Notes: generated by a model from the sequence alone, not told the origin. A DNA stretch of 64,000 nt from Flintibacter sp. KGMB00164 (GCF_008727735.1 NZ_CP044227.1:2739001-2803000), one strand, 5' to 3'; shown: positions 7,117 to 15,930, counted from the stretch's first letter. Numbers and translations: made by a program.

Positions 7117-8043
7117 ATGGACGCACAAAAAACCGGCGCTCTGATTGGGCAGGCCCGTAGGGAAAAGGGCCTGACACAGAAGGAGCTGGCCCAGGCTCTT
7201 CATGTATCTCCCCAGGCGGTGAGCAAATGGGAGCGGGGTCTCAATTTCCCCGATCTGGCCTTGCTGGAGGCCCTGAGCGACCAGCTGGGTCTGACGGTAT
7301 CCGAACTTCTGTCCGGCACTCCGGGAGAGCCGCCCCAGGAGAAGCTGCTGCGGGATTCACTGCATCTGCTGCTGGTCCAGGCGGGCCGGAAGCTGCGCCG
7401 GTGGCGGCGGGCTACTCTGGCCTGTGTGGCTCTGCTGGCCTTGCTGGCTCTGGCGGGAGGCTTCTGGCTGGTAAGCACCCGCACGGAACTGCTGCCTCAA
7501 TCCACCACGGTAGTCTCTCCCTCTCCCCTCTCTGAGCAGGCGTTGCTGGCTGCCAGGACTGCAAAGACCGCATCGGTACATCTCTACGATCTGACCGTAG
7601 CCGACGGGATGGCAAACTATAAAATGCAGATGGAACTGTGGACAGACCAGGGTCTGGTCCAGACCTGGACGGTCGCGCAGGCATCCAATTGGCCGGATGC
7701 TCCCCGCCGCCAACAGCTTGCCTTCTCCTATGAGTTTCTTCCAGCTCAGGCGCAGATCCAGATAGGGGTAACCATGACCGGCGGCACCTGGTACACCACG
7801 CTCACGGATGTCCCCTATCTGGGGCAAGGATATATGATGGATGTACTGGAGCAGTCCTGCCGGCTGGATCCGGAATCCGGTGCAGTGCTGGCCTGCTGGT
7901 CCCTTCCCATGCTCCAGGAGAACGGCAGTGCCCGGGATTCTGACATCTCCTGGGCAGCTCCTGGCTATACCGGCCCCATCCAAACCCCTCAGTTGGAACC
8001 GGGAGAAGTCTTCCTCCTGCTGCGCTTGACTGTCTCGGCGTGA
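7117..8043 (+). CDS. XRE-family HTH protein with membrane anchor
   Basis: The 308-residue protein starts with an XRE/Cro helix-turn-helix (GALIGQARREKGLTQKELAQ, then VSPQAVSKWERGLNFPD, residues about 5-60). One transmembrane helix follows (about 103-125, TLACVALLALLALAGGFWLV) and then an extracytoplasmic domain of about 180 residues with no recognisable motif. This layout suggests a membrane-tethered regulator or envelope sensor. The regulated genes are unknown. Start chosen for GGAGGTGA 4 bases upstream of ATG 7117, rather than an earlier in-frame ATG at 7093. Confidence 0.75.
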   Translation: MDAQKTGALIGQARREKGLTQKELAQALHVSPQAVSKWERGLNFPDLALLEALSDQLGLTVSELLSGTPGEPPQEKLLRDSLHLLLVQAGRKLRRWRRATLACVALLALLALAGGFWLVSTRTELLPQSTTVVSPSPLSEQALLAARTAKTASVHLYDLTVADGMANYKMQMELWTDQGLVQTWTVAQASNWPDAPRRQQLAFSYEFLPAQAQIQIGVTMTGGTWYTTLTDVPYLGQGYMMDVLEQSCRLDPESGAVLACWSLPMLQENGSARDSDISWAAPGYTGPIQTPQLEPGEVFLLLRLTVSA

Positions 8044-8052
8044 TTTTTTGCA

Positions 8053-8094
8053 AAACACCGGGTGCGTGTCTAAGACACGCACCCGGTGTTTTTG
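8053..8094 (+). terminator. Convergent terminator between the HTH gene and spoIID
   Basis: AACACCGGGTGCGTGTC pairs with GACACGCACCCGGTGTT around TAA (8054-8090), followed by T-rich sequence. The hairpin is symmetrical and lies 5 bases from the spoIID stop, so it may serve both strands. Confidence 0.85.
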
Positions 8095-8095
8095 T

Positions 8096-9139
8096 TTACC
8101 ACAGGGAAGCCACCTCAGCCCCCGTATAGTACCAAGTCAGGATCTCGTCGTAGGTACTTCCCGCCTTGGCCATGGCGTTGGCCCCGTACTGGCTCATGCC
8201 CACCCCGTGGCCGTAACCGGTGACGGAAAAGGTAAAGTTGGTCCCATCCCAGGCCACGGTAAAGCAGGCCGAGCGCAGGTCAAACAGGGTGCGCACCTGC
8301 CCTCCCGTCAGGGTGACGCCGCCCACTAGGATGCTGGACACGGTGCCACCCTCATTGACTGCCGGAGTTCCAAACCAGCCCGACGGATCGCCGGACAGGT
8401 CGGCGCCGGGATAGGCGGAGAGCACCGCATTTTTTACTTCCTCGCCACTTTTCACCACCTGGCTGTGGTAATTGGGCACTTCCTCCCCCTCCGGGCTCTC
8501 CACGCTCTTTAAGTAATCCACACTGTTGCCCCAGACCTCCACCGCGTCCACCGTGTACCCCGGCGCAGAGGAGAAGAACACCGCCTGGATGGGCTGCCCC
8601 TGGTATAGAATCCCCATGCCGTCGGTCTCCGCAATGGCCTGGGCAATCTTTTGGCTATACTCCCCGGCGCTCAATCCCCACCGGGTCTCGGCCGCCTCCC
8701 GGGTAACATAGGCCTGACAGCAGCCTGTGTCCGTGCATACGTCGGCATCCGGATGGGCCTGGGTAGGATTGTTCTGCTTGCGTACGGTGTAGGTCCGGGC
8801 GGCACAGGTCTGTGCCTTCAGAGCCTCCAGCTCGAAGGAGGCGGGCATCTCCGCCGCCACCACCCCAAACAGGTAGTCCTCCATGGTCAGCTCGGTCACC
8901 GTTCCGTCCTCCTGAAGGAGCTTTACCACCTTTCCCCGGTCCTTGGCTGCTTGGGTCTGAACGCTCTCCCCCTGGGCCGCGCCGCCGCCTTCGCCCTGCT
9001 GAGCCAGTCCCAGCACCGGCTCGCCTCCTATCGTAAGCAGAGGGAGAAAAAACACCACCACTGCCAGAATGAGGCCCAGCCCCGCGGTCCGTCGGGCGTT
9101 CCAGCCTGTCCCTGTCTCCCGCCGCTGCCGGTAGTCCAT
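8096..9139 (-). CDS. spoIID: Stage II sporulation protein D (SpoIID)
   Basis: A 347-residue SpoIID-family lytic transglycosylase, part of the DMP peptidoglycan machinery that drives forespore engulfment. It has an N-terminal membrane anchor (about 19-38, GLILAVVVFFLPLLTI). The SpoIID domain opens with MEDYLFGVVAAEMPASF and ALKAQTCAARTYT, continues with CTDTGCCQAY and FFSSAPGYTVDAVEVWG, and ends YGHGVGMSQYGANAMA. The Glu in AAEMPASF corresponds to the catalytic residue of the family. ATG preceded by GGAGGGGATGGA. SpoIIM/SpoIIP partners are not in the window; a SpoIIQ-like M23 protein is at 56.3 kb. Confidence 0.93.
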   Translation of the reverse strand: MDYRQRRETGTGWNARRTAGLGLILAVVVFFLPLLTIGGEPVLGLAQQGEGGGAAQGESVQTQAAKDRGKVVKLLQEDGTVTELTMEDYLFGVVAAEMPASFELEALKAQTCAARTYTVRKQNNPTQAHPDADVCTDTGCCQAYVTREAAETRWGLSAGEYSQKIAQAIAETDGMGILYQGQPIQAVFFSSAPGYTVDAVEVWGNSVDYLKSVESPEGEEVPNYHSQVVKSGEEVKNAVLSAYPGADLSGDPSGWFGTPAVNEGGTVSSILVGGVTLTGGQVRTLFDLRSACFTVAWDGTNFTFSVTGYGHGVGMSQYGANAMAKAGSTYDEILTWYYTGAEVASLW

Positions 9140-9224
9140 TCCATCCCCTCCTCACTGCTGCGTGTAAAACAGCCTATGTCCGGCAGGGCAAAAATATGTC
9201 CGCCCTTCTTCGTGGAAAAAGGCT

Positions 9225-9253
9225 TTGCCCTTTCCCGCTCCATCTACTATAAT
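9225..9253 (+). promoter_or_regulatory. Sigma-A-type promoter of the ymdB-like gene
   Basis: TTGCCC (9225-9230), 17-base spacer, TATAAT (9248-9253), 40 bases before the ATG and divergent from spoIID. Confidence 0.7.
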
Positions 9254-9293
9254 ATGGGGCAGGACACTTTTTTCCATCCAAGGAGGAGACACA

Positions 9294-10082
9294 ATGCTGC
9301 TGAACATTTTGGCGGTTGGCGATATTGTAGGCGAGGGCGGTCAGGATATCCTGGCCCGCCGCCTGCGGGAGCTCCAGCGGGAGCATGACATCCACTTCAC
9401 CGTGGTCAACGGAGAGAACGCCTCCGGCGTGGGGCTCACTCCCCGGCAGGCCCGTGGTCTGTACGACGCCGGGGCCGATGTGATCACCCTGGGCAACCAT
9501 ACCTGGAACCGCATCCAGATTGCGGATTTTCTGGACAAGGACCCCTACATTCTCCGTCCGGCCAACTACGCCGGTCGGGTACCCGGCCGTGGCTTTGGGG
9601 TGTACGACGGACCTAAGGGGCTGAAGATCGGCGTCATGAACCTGATGGGACGCCTGGAGCTCAACTCCAATCTGGACAGCCCCTTCAAGGCAGCCAATCA
9701 GATCCTGCGCTCCCATGAGGCCCAGCAGTGCCAGGTGCTGCTGCTGGACTTCCACGCCGAGGCCACCAGCGAGAAGGGCGCCATGGCCTGGTATCTGGAC
9801 GGACGCATCCACGCCCTGTGGGGAACCCACACCCATGTGCCCACCGCCGACACCCAGATTTTGCCCAAGGGCACCGGCTTTGTCACCGACCTGGGTATGA
9901 CGGGACCGAGACACTCCGTGCTGGGCATCCGCCCCGAGCACTCCATCAACCTGTTTTTGGGCGGCTTGCCCCGGCGCTATGAGGAGGCGGAGGGTCCCTG
10001 CAAGATCAATGCCTGCCGCTTTACCATCGACACGGATAAGAACCGCTGCGTCCAGGTCCAGCGTGTGGACCTCCTCGAATAA
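9294..10082 (+). CDS. ymdB: YmdB / TIGR00282-family metallophosphoesterase
   Basis: The 262-residue protein matches YmdB, a dimetal 2',3'-cyclic-nucleotide phosphodiesterase that in Bacillus influences biofilm and motility gene expression. Metal and catalytic motifs are AVGDIVGEGGQ (7-17), VVNGENASGVGLT (38-50), LGNHTWN (66-72), LLLDFHAEATSEK and WGTHTHVPTADTQILP. Length equals the family norm (about 264). AGGAGGAG lies 3-10 bases before ATG 9294. spoVS and rny, often neighbours in Bacilli, are not seen. The clostridial role is inferred by family only. Confidence 0.92.
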   Translation: MLLNILAVGDIVGEGGQDILARRLRELQREHDIHFTVVNGENASGVGLTPRQARGLYDAGADVITLGNHTWNRIQIADFLDKDPYILRPANYAGRVPGRGFGVYDGPKGLKIGVMNLMGRLELNSNLDSPFKAANQILRSHEAQQCQVLLLDFHAEATSEKGAMAWYLDGRIHALWGTHTHVPTADTQILPKGTGFVTDLGMTGPRHSVLGIRPEHSINLFLGGLPRRYEEAEGPCKINACRFTIDTDKNRCVQVQRVDLLE

Positions 10083-10087
10083 CCAGC

Positions 10088-10160
10088 TTTCTTGAAAGAA
10101 CCTACTTTTTTCGAGAAAGAAGTAGGCAAAAAAGCTTTATGGGAAACTTCGTTTCCCCTC
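10088..10160 (+). repeat. Short dispersed hairpin repeat, copy 1
   Basis: It consists of CTTTCTTGAAAGAA, then a hairpin (CCTACTTTTTTC / GAAAGAAGTAGG, 10101-10136), then AAAAGCTTTATGG and a second hairpin GGGAAACTTCGTTTCCC (10141-10157). It matches, inverted, the sequence at 32856-32914 and a degenerate copy at 10191-10245. Non-coding; no terminal ORF or transposase. Confidence 0.7.
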
Positions 10161-10190
10161 TGGGGTTGCCGCCCTGCGGGGCGGCTTCCG

Positions 10191-10245
10191 CTTTCTTGAA
10201 AGAAAGCTTGGCAAAGAACTTTATGGAAAGCTTCGCTTTCCTTCT
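10191..10245 (+). repeat. Short dispersed hairpin repeat, copy 2 (degenerate)
   Basis: It contains CTTTCTTGAAAGAAAGCTTGG, AAAGAACTTTATGG and the hairpin GGAAAGCTTCGCTTTCC (10224-10240). Compared with copy 1, the second hairpin has changed on both arms (GGAAAC/GTTTCC to GGAAAGC/GCTTTCC) with pairing kept. It ends 26 bases before the start of the nuclease gene. Confidence 0.6.
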
Positions 10246-10271
10246 TCAAACAGAAAGGACTGGAACAAACC

Positions 10272-11363
10272 TTGCTGACCATCATCCACGGGGCTGACTT
10301 CCACCTGGACAGCCCCTTTGCCGGCCTCACCCCCCAGCGCGCTGCCCAGCGCCGGGGAGAACAGCGGGAGCTGCTCTCCGCCCTGGCGGAACTCTCCCGG
10401 CAGCGGCGGGCCGACCTGGTGCTCCTCTCCGGCGACCTGCTGGACAGCCACCAGACCTACCGGGAGACCGCCCAGGCCCTCTCGCAGGCCCTGGGGCAGA
10501 TTCCCTGCCCGGTGTTTCTGGCCCCGGGCAACCACGACTACTACCATATAAACTCCCTCTACGCCGCCCTGGACTGGCCGGAAAACGTACATATTTTTAC
10601 CTCCGGCGACCTGGAGGCGGTGGAACTGCCCCAGCTGGGCTGCGTGGTCCACGGCCGGGCCTTTCAGGCTCCCAGAGAGGACGCCTCCCCCCTGTCGGGC
10701 TTCTCTGCACCACAGGATGGAAAGGTTCATCTGATGGTGCTCCACGGCCAGGTGGATGGGGCGGGAGACTACGCCCCCATTTTCCGGGAGGACATCGCCG
10801 CCAGCGGCCTTCATTATCTGGCTCTTGGCCACGTCCACCAGTGCAGCGGCGTGCAGAGAGAGGGAAATACCTTCTGGGCCTATCCCGGCTGCCCCGAGGG
10901 CCGCGGCTTTGACGAGACGGGAGAGAAGGGCGTGCTCTGCCTCACCCTGGACGAGAACGGCTGCCAGGGTGAGCTGGTACCCCTGAGCCGGCGGCGGTAC
11001 GAGGAACTGGCCGTGGACCTCACCGACCGGGAGAGCCCTCTGGAGGCGGTGCGGGCCGTTCTGCCTCCCGACACAGACAATGACGTCTACCGCATCACCT
11101 TTACCGGGGAACGTGGGGAATCCCCCCTGGACCTTACCGCCCTGGAGGCGGTTCTGGCTCCCCGGTTTTATGGTCTGACTCTCCGGGACCGCACCCGGGT
11201 GCGCCGGGAGGTGTGGGCGCGGCGGGAGGAGGACTCCCTTACCGGGCTGTTTCTCCGCTCCATGGCCGCCCGCTGTCAGGCGGACCCAGAGGATGAGACC
11301 TTACAGCTGGCCGTGCGCTTTGGCCTGGCTGCCCTGGAACGAGGGGAGGATGTGGCTCCATGA
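10272..11363 (+). CDS. SbcD/YhaO-like DNA repair exonuclease
   Basis: A 363-residue calcineurin-like phosphoesterase of the Mre11/SbcD/YhaO type. Phosphoesterase motifs appear in order: GADFHLDSPF (about 7-16), LLSGDLLDS, LAPGNHDYY, MVLHGQVDG and LALGHVHQCS. It partners the SMC-like ATPase directly downstream, which starts in the overlapping ATGA at 11360. Such pairs process DNA ends; the exact substrate is not known for the YhaO/YhaN subgroup. The predicted start is TTG 10272 with AAAGGA about 13 bases upstream, a slightly long spacing. Confidence 0.88.
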   Translation: MLTIIHGADFHLDSPFAGLTPQRAAQRRGEQRELLSALAELSRQRRADLVLLSGDLLDSHQTYRETAQALSQALGQIPCPVFLAPGNHDYYHINSLYAALDWPENVHIFTSGDLEAVELPQLGCVVHGRAFQAPREDASPLSGFSAPQDGKVHLMVLHGQVDGAGDYAPIFREDIAASGLHYLALGHVHQCSGVQREGNTFWAYPGCPEGRGFDETGEKGVLCLTLDENGCQGELVPLSRRRYEELAVDLTDRESPLEAVRAVLPPDTDNDVYRITFTGERGESPLDLTALEAVLAPRFYGLTLRDRTRVRREVWARREEDSLTGLFLRSMAARCQADPEDETLQLAVRFGLAALERGEDVAP

Positions 11364-13549
11364 AGATCAAAACCATGACCGCCACCTTCGGCAAGCTCCA
11401 GGGGGAACGCCTCACTCTGGAGCCGGGACTCAACGTGATTACCGCTCCCAATGAGGGGGGAAAGTCCACCTGGTGCGCCTTTCTAAAGGCCATGTTCTAC
11501 GGCATCGACACCCGGGACCGGGACCGGAAAGGCCACCTGGCCGACAAGAACCGCTACCAGCCCTGGTCCGGCGCCCCCATGGAGGGGGAGATCACCCTGG
11601 AGTGGCAGGGCCGGGACATTACCATTCGGAGGGGACCTCGTGGCAATGTGCCCTTTGGCAGCTTCTCCGCCGTGTATACCGGCACCGAGGAGCCCGTCCC
11701 CGGCCTTACCGCCGACACCTGCGGGCAGATGCTGCTGGGCGTGGGCCGGGAGGTCTATGAGCGCTCCGCCTTCATTGGTCAAAGCGGCACCCTGGCCATC
11801 CGCTCCGCCCCGGAGCTGGAGGCCCGCATCGCCGCCCTGGTTTCCTCCGGGGAGGAGGATGTATCCTACTCCCAGGTGGAGCGGCAGCTCAAGGAGTGGC
11901 TCAACCGCCGCAAGGTCAACAAGAGCGTGGGCCGCATCCCTCAGCTGGAGGATGAGCAGGCGGAACTGGCCCGCAGTGCAGGCGAGCTCTCCCAGCTCAA
12001 CGACCAACTCAACCAGCTGGAGGGAGAGCGGGCCCAGGCCGCCCGAAAGTATGCCTTCTGCACCCGGCAGCTGGCCCTACATAAGGCCATTGCCCAGCGG
12101 AAGCTGGATCTTCAGTATACCCAGGCACGCACCGACGAGGCTCAGGCACAGGCACAGCTGAACGCGCTGCTCTCCGAGCAGGCCCGTTTTGGTCCCATCC
12201 CCTCCCGGGATGCCCTGAAGCGGGCACAGGGGGAGATGGCCTTTCTCAAGGCTCTGGAGCCGGAGATCCGGCAAGGCCAGGAGGAACTGGCCCTAGCCCA
12301 GCAGGCTCTGGAGCGCGCCCGCCAGGCGGCCCAGGACGACCACTTCCCGGGCATGACTGGAGAAGAAGCGGTGCGCAAAGGGGAACGGGACAGCGAGAGC
12401 TACCGCTCCGGCATGGCCAAGAAGGCCGCCAGCCGCCGAAATTTTGCCCTGCTCCAAATTGTAGGCATAGTGGCCGGCGCGGCACTGACTATCTTCGGCC
12501 CCTTCTGGTGGCTGGGGCCCATCGCCTATGTGCTGTGCGCCGCTGCCTCTGCCCTGGTTTTCGCAAACGGGACGAAGGCTGCCCGGCAGGCAGCCAAGAT
12601 TTTGGAGCGCTACGGGGTAGACAATGTCGAGGAGATCGCCGCCCTGACAGGAAACTATCAGCAGCGGATGGCTGCCGCCGACCAAGCTGCCCAGCAGGTA
12701 CGGATGATCCAGGGCGGCCTGAAGGACCGCCAGGCCCGGCTGGAAAACAGCCGCCAGGAGCTGTTCCGGTTTGTCCACACCTTTGCCCCTGAGGTAAAGG
12801 AGCTCTTCGGCGTCTCTGCCGCCCTCTCCCGGGCGCTGAACCTGGGTGAGCGGGAGACCCTGGCCCGTTCCAAGCTGGAGGGCGCCCAGCGCCTCACCCA
12901 GGCTCTCCAGGCCCAGGGCGGCAGGGAACTGACGGAGGAATCCCCGCTGTCCCAGCCCACCCTCTCCCTGGAACAGGCCGCTCAGGAGACGGGGCGGCTC
13001 CAGGTGGAGCTGGAACGGCTGGCTCGGGCACTCAACCAGGCCCGGGGCAAGCAGCAGGCCCTGGGTGACCCGGCCATTCTCTCTGCCCGGCTGGAGCAGG
13101 TGGAGGAGGAACTGGAGTGCCGCCGCCGGGAATACCAGGCCATCTCCATCGCCATAGAGACCCTCCAGCAGGCCAATGCCCAGCTTCAGCAGCGGTTCTC
13201 GCCTCAGCTCAACCGCGCGGCGGGTGCCCTCCTCAGCCGGCTCACCGGGGGAAAATATCATGCCCTGTCCCTGGACAAGGAGCTGGAAGCCAGCGCCTCT
13301 GGAGAACGGGACGTGCTGCCTCACAGCGCGCTGTACCTGTCCAAGGGAACAGTAGATCAGATCTATCTGGCGGTACGCCTGGCGGTGTGTGACCTTTGCC
13401 TGCCGGATGCACCGTTGGTGCTGGACGAGGCCCTGGCCGCCTTTGATGACGTGCGGGCCAAGCGGGCCCTGGAGCTTCTTCAGGAATTGTCTGCACAGCG
13501 GCAGATTCTGCTTTTCTCCTGTCACACTCGAGAGAAAAATCTTTCATAA
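11360..13549 (+). CDS. YhaN-like SMC-type AAA ATPase with internal membrane helices
   Basis: A 729-residue Rad50/SbcC-like ATPase. Walker A is APNEGGKST (about 30-38), an ABC signature-like LSKGTVDQIYLAVRLA lies near 655-670, and Walker B/D-loop is LVLDEALAAFDD near 690. The N-terminal half also carries FIGQSGTL (Q-loop region). Two coiled-coil arms flank a hydrophobic hairpin (about 364-400, IVGIVAGAALTIFGPFWWLG), where SbcC would have its zinc hook. Membrane helices at this position are characteristic of YhaN and suggest membrane-associated DNA processing. Shorter than SbcC (about 1000). Translationally coupled to the nuclease. Confidence 0.88.
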   Translation: MKIKTMTATFGKLQGERLTLEPGLNVITAPNEGGKSTWCAFLKAMFYGIDTRDRDRKGHLADKNRYQPWSGAPMEGEITLEWQGRDITIRRGPRGNVPFGSFSAVYTGTEEPVPGLTADTCGQMLLGVGREVYERSAFIGQSGTLAIRSAPELEARIAALVSSGEEDVSYSQVERQLKEWLNRRKVNKSVGRIPQLEDEQAELARSAGELSQLNDQLNQLEGERAQAARKYAFCTRQLALHKAIAQRKLDLQYTQARTDEAQAQAQLNALLSEQARFGPIPSRDALKRAQGEMAFLKALEPEIRQGQEELALAQQALERARQAAQDDHFPGMTGEEAVRKGERDSESYRSGMAKKAASRRNFALLQIVGIVAGAALTIFGPFWWLGPIAYVLCAAASALVFANGTKAARQAAKILERYGVDNVEEIAALTGNYQQRMAAADQAAQQVRMIQGGLKDRQARLENSRQELFRFVHTFAPEVKELFGVSAALSRALNLGERETLARSKLEGAQRLTQALQAQGGRELTEESPLSQPTLSLEQAAQETGRLQVELERLARALNQARGKQQALGDPAILSARLEQVEEELECRRREYQAISIAIETLQQANAQLQQRFSPQLNRAAGALLSRLTGGKYHALSLDKELEASASGERDVLPHSALYLSKGTVDQIYLAVRLAVCDLCLPDAPLVLDEALAAFDDVRAKRALELLQELSAQRQILLFSCHTREKNLS

Positions 13550-13559
13550 TATGATCTTT

Positions 13560-13594
13560 GTAGGAGTGACATTTCTTGTTGCTCCTACTTTTTT
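13560..13594 (+). terminator. Intrinsic terminator of the nuclease-ATPase operon
   Basis: GTAGGAG (13560-13566) pairs with CTCCTAC (13582-13588) and is followed by TTTTTTA. Confidence 0.75.
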
Positions 13595-13630
13595 ATTGAA
13601 TTCCGCCCTGAGCAAAAATAATACCCCCGG

Positions 13631-13659
13631 TTGAATTTTTCCTGCAAACCGGGTATAAT
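13631..13659 (+). promoter_or_regulatory. Sigma-A-type promoter of lepB
   Basis: TTGAAT (13631-13636), 17-base spacer, TATAAT (13654-13659), 38 bases upstream of the ATG. Confidence 0.75.
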
Positions 13660-13697
13660 GTAACGATCTACCACTGCAACACAAGGAGGCATCCCCT

Positions 13698-14300
13698 ATG
13701 GATCCAAAATACGATCAGCAGCCCCTGGACTCCCAGCAGGAGCCTCAGGAGGAAAAAACCGTCGAAAAATCCTCCGACGACCTGTTTTATTGGCTCAACG
13801 CGCTGACCACCGCCCTGGTGGTCCTGGTGCTTGTCTTTACCTTCTTCGGCCGCCTCACTCGGGTGGACGGCCATTCCATGGATAACACCTTACAACACAA
13901 CCAGTTACTTTTGGTCTGGTCTCTGGGCTACACCCCCCAGCAGGGCGATATTGTGGTCGTCAACAAAACCACCGTGCAGCATCTGGGCGGAAGCGCTATT
14001 GTCAAGCGGGTTATTGCCGTGGGTGGGCAAACTGTAGACATTGACTACGCTACCAGCTCTGTCTATGTGGATGGGGAACTGCTGGATGAGCCCTATATCA
14101 AAGAACCCATGTTTGACCGTCTGGGTGCCCAGGGCAGCACCCATATTGAGGTACCTGAGGGCTCTATTTTTGTGATGGGCGACAACCGCAACGACTCCGA
14201 TGACAGCCGTGACAACCTCATTGGGCCCATTGATGAGGACTATGTCCTTGGTAAGGCTTTCTTTTCCATCTTCCCCTTCTCTAAATTTGGTTCCCTCTAA
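13698..14300 (+). CDS. lepB: Type I signal peptidase
   Basis: A 200-residue single-pass signal peptidase I that cleaves Sec signal peptides on the outer face of the membrane. An acidic, Gln-rich cytoplasmic tail of about 30 residues precedes one transmembrane helix (about 34-51). The catalytic Ser60 sits in GHSMDNTL and general-base Lys103 in IVKRVIAVGG. Box E is GDNRNDSDDSR. Length fits Gram-positive SipS-type enzymes. ACAAGGAGG precedes the ATG. Own promoter and terminator make it monocistronic. Confidence 0.95.
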   Translation: MDPKYDQQPLDSQQEPQEEKTVEKSSDDLFYWLNALTTALVVLVLVFTFFGRLTRVDGHSMDNTLQHNQLLLVWSLGYTPQQGDIVVVNKTTVQHLGGSAIVKRVIAVGGQTVDIDYATSSVYVDGELLDEPYIKEPMFDRLGAQGSTHIEVPEGSIFVMGDNRNDSDDSRDNLIGPIDEDYVLGKAFFSIFPFSKFGSL

Positions 14301-14306
14301 CCCATC

Positions 14307-14333
14307 AGGCTGCCCGTCAGGGCAGCCTTTTTT
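14307..14333 (+). terminator. Intrinsic terminator of lepB
   Basis: AGGCTGCCC (14307-14315) pairs with GGGCAGCCT (14320-14328) around GTCA, then TTTTTT. Confidence 0.88.
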
Positions 14334-14338
14334 CCGCG

Positions 14339-14368
14339 TTGACGGCAGACACGCCTCCGTGATACAAT
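14339..14368 (+). promoter_or_regulatory. Sigma-A-type promoter of ridA
   Basis: TTGACG (14339-14344), 18-base spacer, TACAAT (14363-14368). Confidence 0.65.
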
Positions 14369-14420
14369 TTCTCTAGGCCATTGAGCCCACTATTTTATGT
14401 GAGAAAAGGAGTTTTCCGCT

Positions 14421-14798
14421 ATGAAGCAGGTCATTCATACTGATAAGGCCCCCGCCGCCATCGGTCCCTACTCCCAGGCCATCCAGATCGGCCAGCTGCT
14501 GTTCACCTCCGGCCAGGTCCCCATTGATCCCGAGACCGGCGCGATTGTGGAGGGCGGCATCCAGGAGCAGGCCCGTCAGTCTCTGAACAACATCAAGGCC
14601 ATTCTCAACGCTGCCGGCACCAACATGGGCGCGGTGGTCAAGACCACGGTCTTCCTCCAGGATATGAATGACTTTGCTGCCATGAACGAGGTCTACGCCC
14701 AGTTCTTCCAGGAGCCCTACCCTGCCCGTTCCGCCGTCCAGGTTGGCCGCCTGCCTAAGGACGCTCTGGTGGAGATCGAGGCTATCGCTCAGCTGTAA
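14421..14798 (+). CDS. ridA: RidA family enamine/imine deaminase
   Basis: A 125-residue RidA (YjgF/YER057c) protein that hydrolyses reactive 2-aminoacrylate-type enamines released by PLP enzymes. Family signature residues are [19 protein letters not shown] (15-33), [18 protein letters not shown], and the active-site Arg in [20 protein letters not shown] (Arg about 104) with the terminal Glu of the VEIEAIA motif. Length is exactly typical. AAAAGGAG precedes the ATG. Confidence 0.95.
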   Translation: MKQVIHTDKAPAAIGPYSQAIQIGQLLFTSGQVPIDPETGAIVEGGIQEQARQSLNNIKAILNAAGTNMGAVVKTTVFLQDMNDFAAMNEVYAQFFQEPYPARSAVQVGRLPKDALVEIEAIAQL

Positions 14799-14888
14799 GG
14801 CCCATTTTGTGCCTCTGGTTTCGTTCCCGCCCTAGGGGCTGTGTTTCCCGGGAAATGGGAGAAATCCGAAGGATTTTCGATAAAACGC

Positions 14889-14917
14889 TTGCAATTTCTC
14901 CCACAATGTGCTATTAT
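14889..14917 (+). promoter_or_regulatory. Sigma-A-type promoter of secG
   Basis: TTGCAA (14889-14894), 17-base spacer, TATTAT (14912-14917), about 73 bases before the ATG. Confidence 0.65.
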
Positions 14918-14989
14918 AAACCCTGCGTCCGGCATCGGCCGCCGCAAGTTTGATTTTTCGCCCCCCGGGGCTTGAAAGGAACGATTACT

Positions 14990-15223
14990 ATGACTTTGAA
15001 GCTCGCTCTTACTGTAATTCAGGTGCTGTGCGCGCTGGTTCTTATTGCGGTGGTTATGCTTCAGTCCGGCAAGAGCGCTGGTCTGTCTGGTGCCATCGCC
15101 GGCGGCGTGGACACCTTCCTGTCTAAGAACAAGGCCAAGACCTGGGACTCCAAGCTGGCCAAAATGACCAAGTGGGTGGCTATCGTCTTCGTGATTCTCA
15201 CCCTGGCTCTGTCTCTGATCTGA
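14990..15223 (+). CDS. secG: Preprotein translocase subunit SecG
   Basis: A 77-residue protein with two membrane helices (about 4-22 and 56-76) joined by the SecG loop VMLQSGKSAGLSGAIAGG, the hallmark of the family. It stabilises the SecYEG channel; secY is encoded 5.4 kb away in the ribosomal operon. ATG 14990 is chosen over an in-frame TTG at 14972 because GAAAGGA lies 9 bases upstream of it. Confidence 0.95.
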   Translation: MTLKLALTVIQVLCALVLIAVVMLQSGKSAGLSGAIAGGVDTFLSKNKAKTWDSKLAKMTKWVAIVFVILTLALSLI

Positions 15224-15235
15224 GAAATAAACCAA

Positions 15236-15268
15236 ACTCCCGGTGTGACAGCACACCGGGAGTTTTTT
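15236..15268 (+). terminator. Intrinsic terminator of secG
   Basis: ACTCCCGGTGTG (15236-15247) pairs perfectly with CACACCGGGAGT (15252-15263), then TTTTTTAT. Confidence 0.9.
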
Positions 15269-15292
15269 ATTTGTATATACGACTTTTCGGCT

Positions 15293-15328
15293 ATAAAAAA
15301 ATCCCGCCCGAAAGGGCGGGATTTTTTT
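15293..15328 (-). terminator. Terminator at the end of the ribosomal superoperon
   Basis: ATCCCGCCC-GAAA-GGGCGGGAT (15301-15322) is flanked by an A-run on the left and a T-run on the right, so it can terminate the minus-strand ribosomal transcript and also back up the secG terminator from the other side. Confidence 0.9.
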
Positions 15329-15366
15329 ATCCTGTAACAGGTGGGATGATCACACGATCTCCGACA

Positions 15367-15711
15367 TTACACCAGCTGGATGATAGCCATCTCAGCGGCG
15401 TCGCCGCGGCGGGCGCCGATGCGGACAATGCGGGTGTAACCGCCGTTACGCTCGGCATACTTGGGGCCCAGCTCCTGGAACAGCTTCTTGGCCACATCCT
15501 CCTTGGTGATGAAGCCCAGAGCCTGACGATAAGCAGCCAGGTCGTTCTTCTTAGCCAGGGTGATCATCTTCTCAGCCACGGGAGCCACTTCCTTGGCGCG
15601 GGTGACGGTGGTCTTGATCTGGCCGTTCTCCAGCAGGTAGGTCACCATGGCACGGAGCATAGCCTTACGCTGATCGCTGGTGCGGCCCAGCTTACGGTTC
15701 TTCTGAGACAT
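15367..15711 (-). CDS. rplQ: 50S ribosomal protein L17
   Basis: 114 residues, full length, beginning [20 protein letters not shown] with the invariant L17 N-terminus and containing the [19 protein letters not shown] signature. L17 lies near the peptide exit tunnel of the 50S subunit. Last gene of the superoperon, separated from rpoA by 219 bases that contain a hairpin-prone GC-rich stretch (GCCCCCGCAAAAGCGGG) but no gene. Confidence 0.97.
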   Translation of the reverse strand: MSQKNRKLGRTSDQRKAMLRAMVTYLLENGQIKTTVTRAKEVAPVAEKMITLAKKNDLAAYRQALGFITKEDVAKKLFQELGPKYAERNGGYTRIVRIGARRGDAAEMAIIQLV

Positions 15712-15930
15712 AAGAAACTCTCCTTCGACCTCGCGTGGCGAGATCCATCTAAAATTCGTTCATTGGACCCCAAATGGGATCGGGAGCCCCCGCAAAAGCG
15801 GGACGCAATGCGTGCAGGAAGAGGAACGTTACATACCTTCCTGGCGGCCCCGGGAAGCGGAAGAAGAAACTCTTTCACGCTTCTTTTTGTCACGCTGCGG
15901 ACAGGGCGCGCCTATCCTCGCGCTTCTTGC

